A stretch of DNA of 7,546 nt from Sphingobacteriales bacterium (lineage in GTDB: Bacteria > Bacteroidota > Bacteroidia > Sphingobacteriales > Sphingobacteriaceae), in NCBI GenBank assembly GCA_020058405.1, contig JAGVEE010000365.1:1-7546 (forward strand). Direction: 5' to 3'. The notes beneath the pieces are model-generated. The model ran no database searches, was not told where the DNA came from, and saw nothing but the letters and a program-made list of their open reading frames with translations. Positions 6,307-7,546 of this stretch are shown here, one piece after another. The position numbers were made by a program, and so were the translations under genes. Positions within the stretch are counted from its first letter, which is position 1; every line of letters begins with the position of its first letter.

Positions 6307-7546
6307 ATGAAATTATCGATGAGATTATACCCTAACAAAGCCAAATTTATTGCAATTACTGCACTCTTTTTATCATTATTTATTACACAAAGTTACGCTC
6401 AATTAACTAAAGTAACAGGTACTGTAAAAGACAAAAACACGAAGCAAGGATTATATTCTGCAGTGGTAAGTGTAAAAGGTTCTACAACTGGAACCAATAC
6501 AGATTTAGACGGAAAATTTAGTTTAAATGTAGATTTAACAAATCCTCAAACACTTGTAATATCTTACTTAGGATATGATAAAGTAGAGGTTCAAGTATCT
6601 AAAAATAAAACCAATATTGATGTCTCATTATCAGAAAATGTGGTAACCAGCAAAGAGGTTACAATACAATCATCACGTTTAACAGAGAAACAAAAAGAAG
6701 CACCCTTAACGGTAGAGTCGATGGATTTAATTTCCATCAAACAAACTTCGGCTTCCAATTTTTATGAAGGCTTAGGGCAATTAAAAGGAGTGGATTTAAC
6801 ATCGGCGAGTATTGGCTTTAAGATTATAAATACCAGAGGTTTCAACAGTACTTCACCGGTAAGATCATTACAATTAATAGATGGAGTTGATAACCAAGCA
6901 CCGGGATTAAATTTTTCTCTAGGCAATTTTTTAGGAGCATCAGAATTAGATGTACAAAAAGTGGATTTAGTAGTAGGTGCAAGTTCTGCATTTTACGGAC
7001 CGAATGCATTTAACGGAGTAATTAGTATGCAAACCCGTAACCCTTTTAACAGCCCCGGTTTAACCGTAATGTCGAAAGTTGGAGAGCGAGGATTATTTGA
7101 AACGGCCATAAGATATGCGAAGGTTTATAAGAATAAAGCAGGAGAAGATAAATTCGCATTCAAGGTAAATTTATTTTATATGCGAGCGTATGATTGGGAA
7201 GCGAATAACACAGATGCAACGCCTCAATCTACAGTTGGTAGAAATAATCCGGGTAGTTATGATGCGGTAAATAGATATGGCGATGAAAACTTTGACCCGA
7301 GAGGAAATAACGCTACAAGTTTATCGTCTCGAAGAATATTCCCTGGATTAAATGTATGGCATCGAGATGGATACTGGGAAAAAGATTTAGTAGATTATAA
7401 TACCAATAACGTAAAATTGGGAGGAGCCGCACATTACAAAATAAATTCAAAAACAGAGTTAATCTATTCTATAAATTTTGGAAGTGGTACAACCGTATAC
7501 CAAGGAGATAATAGGTATTCATTAAAAGACATATTATTCTATCAAA
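6307..7546 (+). CDS. TonB-dependent outer-membrane receptor, N-terminal 413 codons (runs off window)
   Basis: This is an outer-membrane beta-barrel transporter driven by TonB-ExbBD; the 3' part is missing. ATG 6307 gives a signal peptide with basic residues, a hydrophobic core at 14-26 and likely signal peptidase I cleavage after QSYA (residue 31). A second ATG at 6319 (residue 5) is an alternative start. Residues of about 34-110 are a carboxypeptidase-regulatory-like domain (VTGTVKDKNTKQGL, TNTDLDGKFSLNV, ISYLGYDKVEVQV), typical of Bacteroidota receptors. A TonB-contact segment probably lies in ENVVTSKEVTIQSSRL (110-125). The plug spans about 126-245: LGQLKGVDL, then INTRGFNS (174-181), QLIDGVDNQAPG (189-200) and VDLVVGASSAFYGPNAFNG (219-237). 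The barrel starts after MQTRNPF (247). The plug reads SSAFYGPNAFNG rather than the SusC-type AAAIYG signature, so this is probably not a SusC glycan importer. The substrate is unknown. It starts 62 bases after thiL; TTCATTTG (6280-6287), one mismatch from TAnnTTTG, might be its -7 element. Confidence 0.95.
   Translation, partial: MKLSMRLYPNKAKFIAITALFLSLFITQSYAQLTKVTGTVKDKNTKQGLYSAVVSVKGSTTGTNTDLDGKFSLNVDLTNPQTLVISYLGYDKVEVQVSKNKTNIDVSLSENVVTSKEVTIQSSRLTEKQKEAPLTVESMDLISIKQTSASNFYEGLGQLKGVDLTSASIGFKIINTRGFNSTSPVRSLQLIDGVDNQAPGLNFSLGNFLGASELDVQKVDLVVGASSAFYGPNAFNGVISMQTRNPFNSPGLTVMSKVGERGLFETAIRYAKVYKNKAGEDKFAFKVNLFYMRAYDWEANNTDATPQSTVGRNNPGSYDAVNRYGDENFDPRGNNATSLSSRRIFPGLNVWHRDGYWEKDLVDYNTNNVKLGGAAHYKINSKTELIYSINFGSGTTVYQGDNRYSLKDILFYQ

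Overview
The window looks like chromosomal DNA from a low-GC member of the Bacteroidota. Four things point there. No clear Shine-Dalgarno sequences are seen before most genes. A TAnnTTTG-type promoter element lies before thiL. The TonB-dependent receptor carries an N-terminal carboxypeptidase-regulatory-like domain. The first gene encodes a lipoprotein with an SbsA-type Ig-like domain of a kind common in this phylum. Family or genus cannot be fixed from the sequence. No mobile element, tRNA, rRNA or CRISPR array was seen.

Left block (1-3120). After a possible 11-codon tail of an upstream gene comes a + strand lipoprotein gene (73-1620) with an Ig-like domain. Two minus-strand genes converge on it: nadA (quinolinate synthase) and, coupled to it by a one-base TAATG overlap, a gamma-class carbonic anhydrase-like protein. 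The 3' ends of the lipoprotein gene and the carbonic anhydrase gene overlap by 11 bases. The lipoprotein gene is very AT-rich.

Centre (3121-3564). A 444-base AT-rich non-coding stretch separates the divergent nadA and nadB. It is much more structured than a plain divergent promoter. It has about ten copies, on both strands, of a nonamer close to TTATCAACA, i.e. resembling DnaA boxes, including an almost gapless run of three. It also has a 14-base direct repeat, a long hairpin and AT-rich flanks. A replication origin (oriC) is my leading hypothesis; a multi-site operator controlling NAD synthesis is the main alternative. This is the most interesting part of the window.

Right block (3565-7546). 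Three + strand genes follow: nadB (L-aspartate oxidase), thiL (thiamine-monophosphate kinase) and the first 413 codons of a TonB-dependent outer-membrane receptor that runs off the end. NadB oxidises L-aspartate to iminoaspartate, and NadA condenses this with dihydroxyacetone phosphate to quinolinate. The two divergent genes therefore supply the first two steps of de novo NAD synthesis; nadC is not in the window. ThiL makes thiamine diphosphate, another cofactor. The receptor's substrate cannot be told from what is present.
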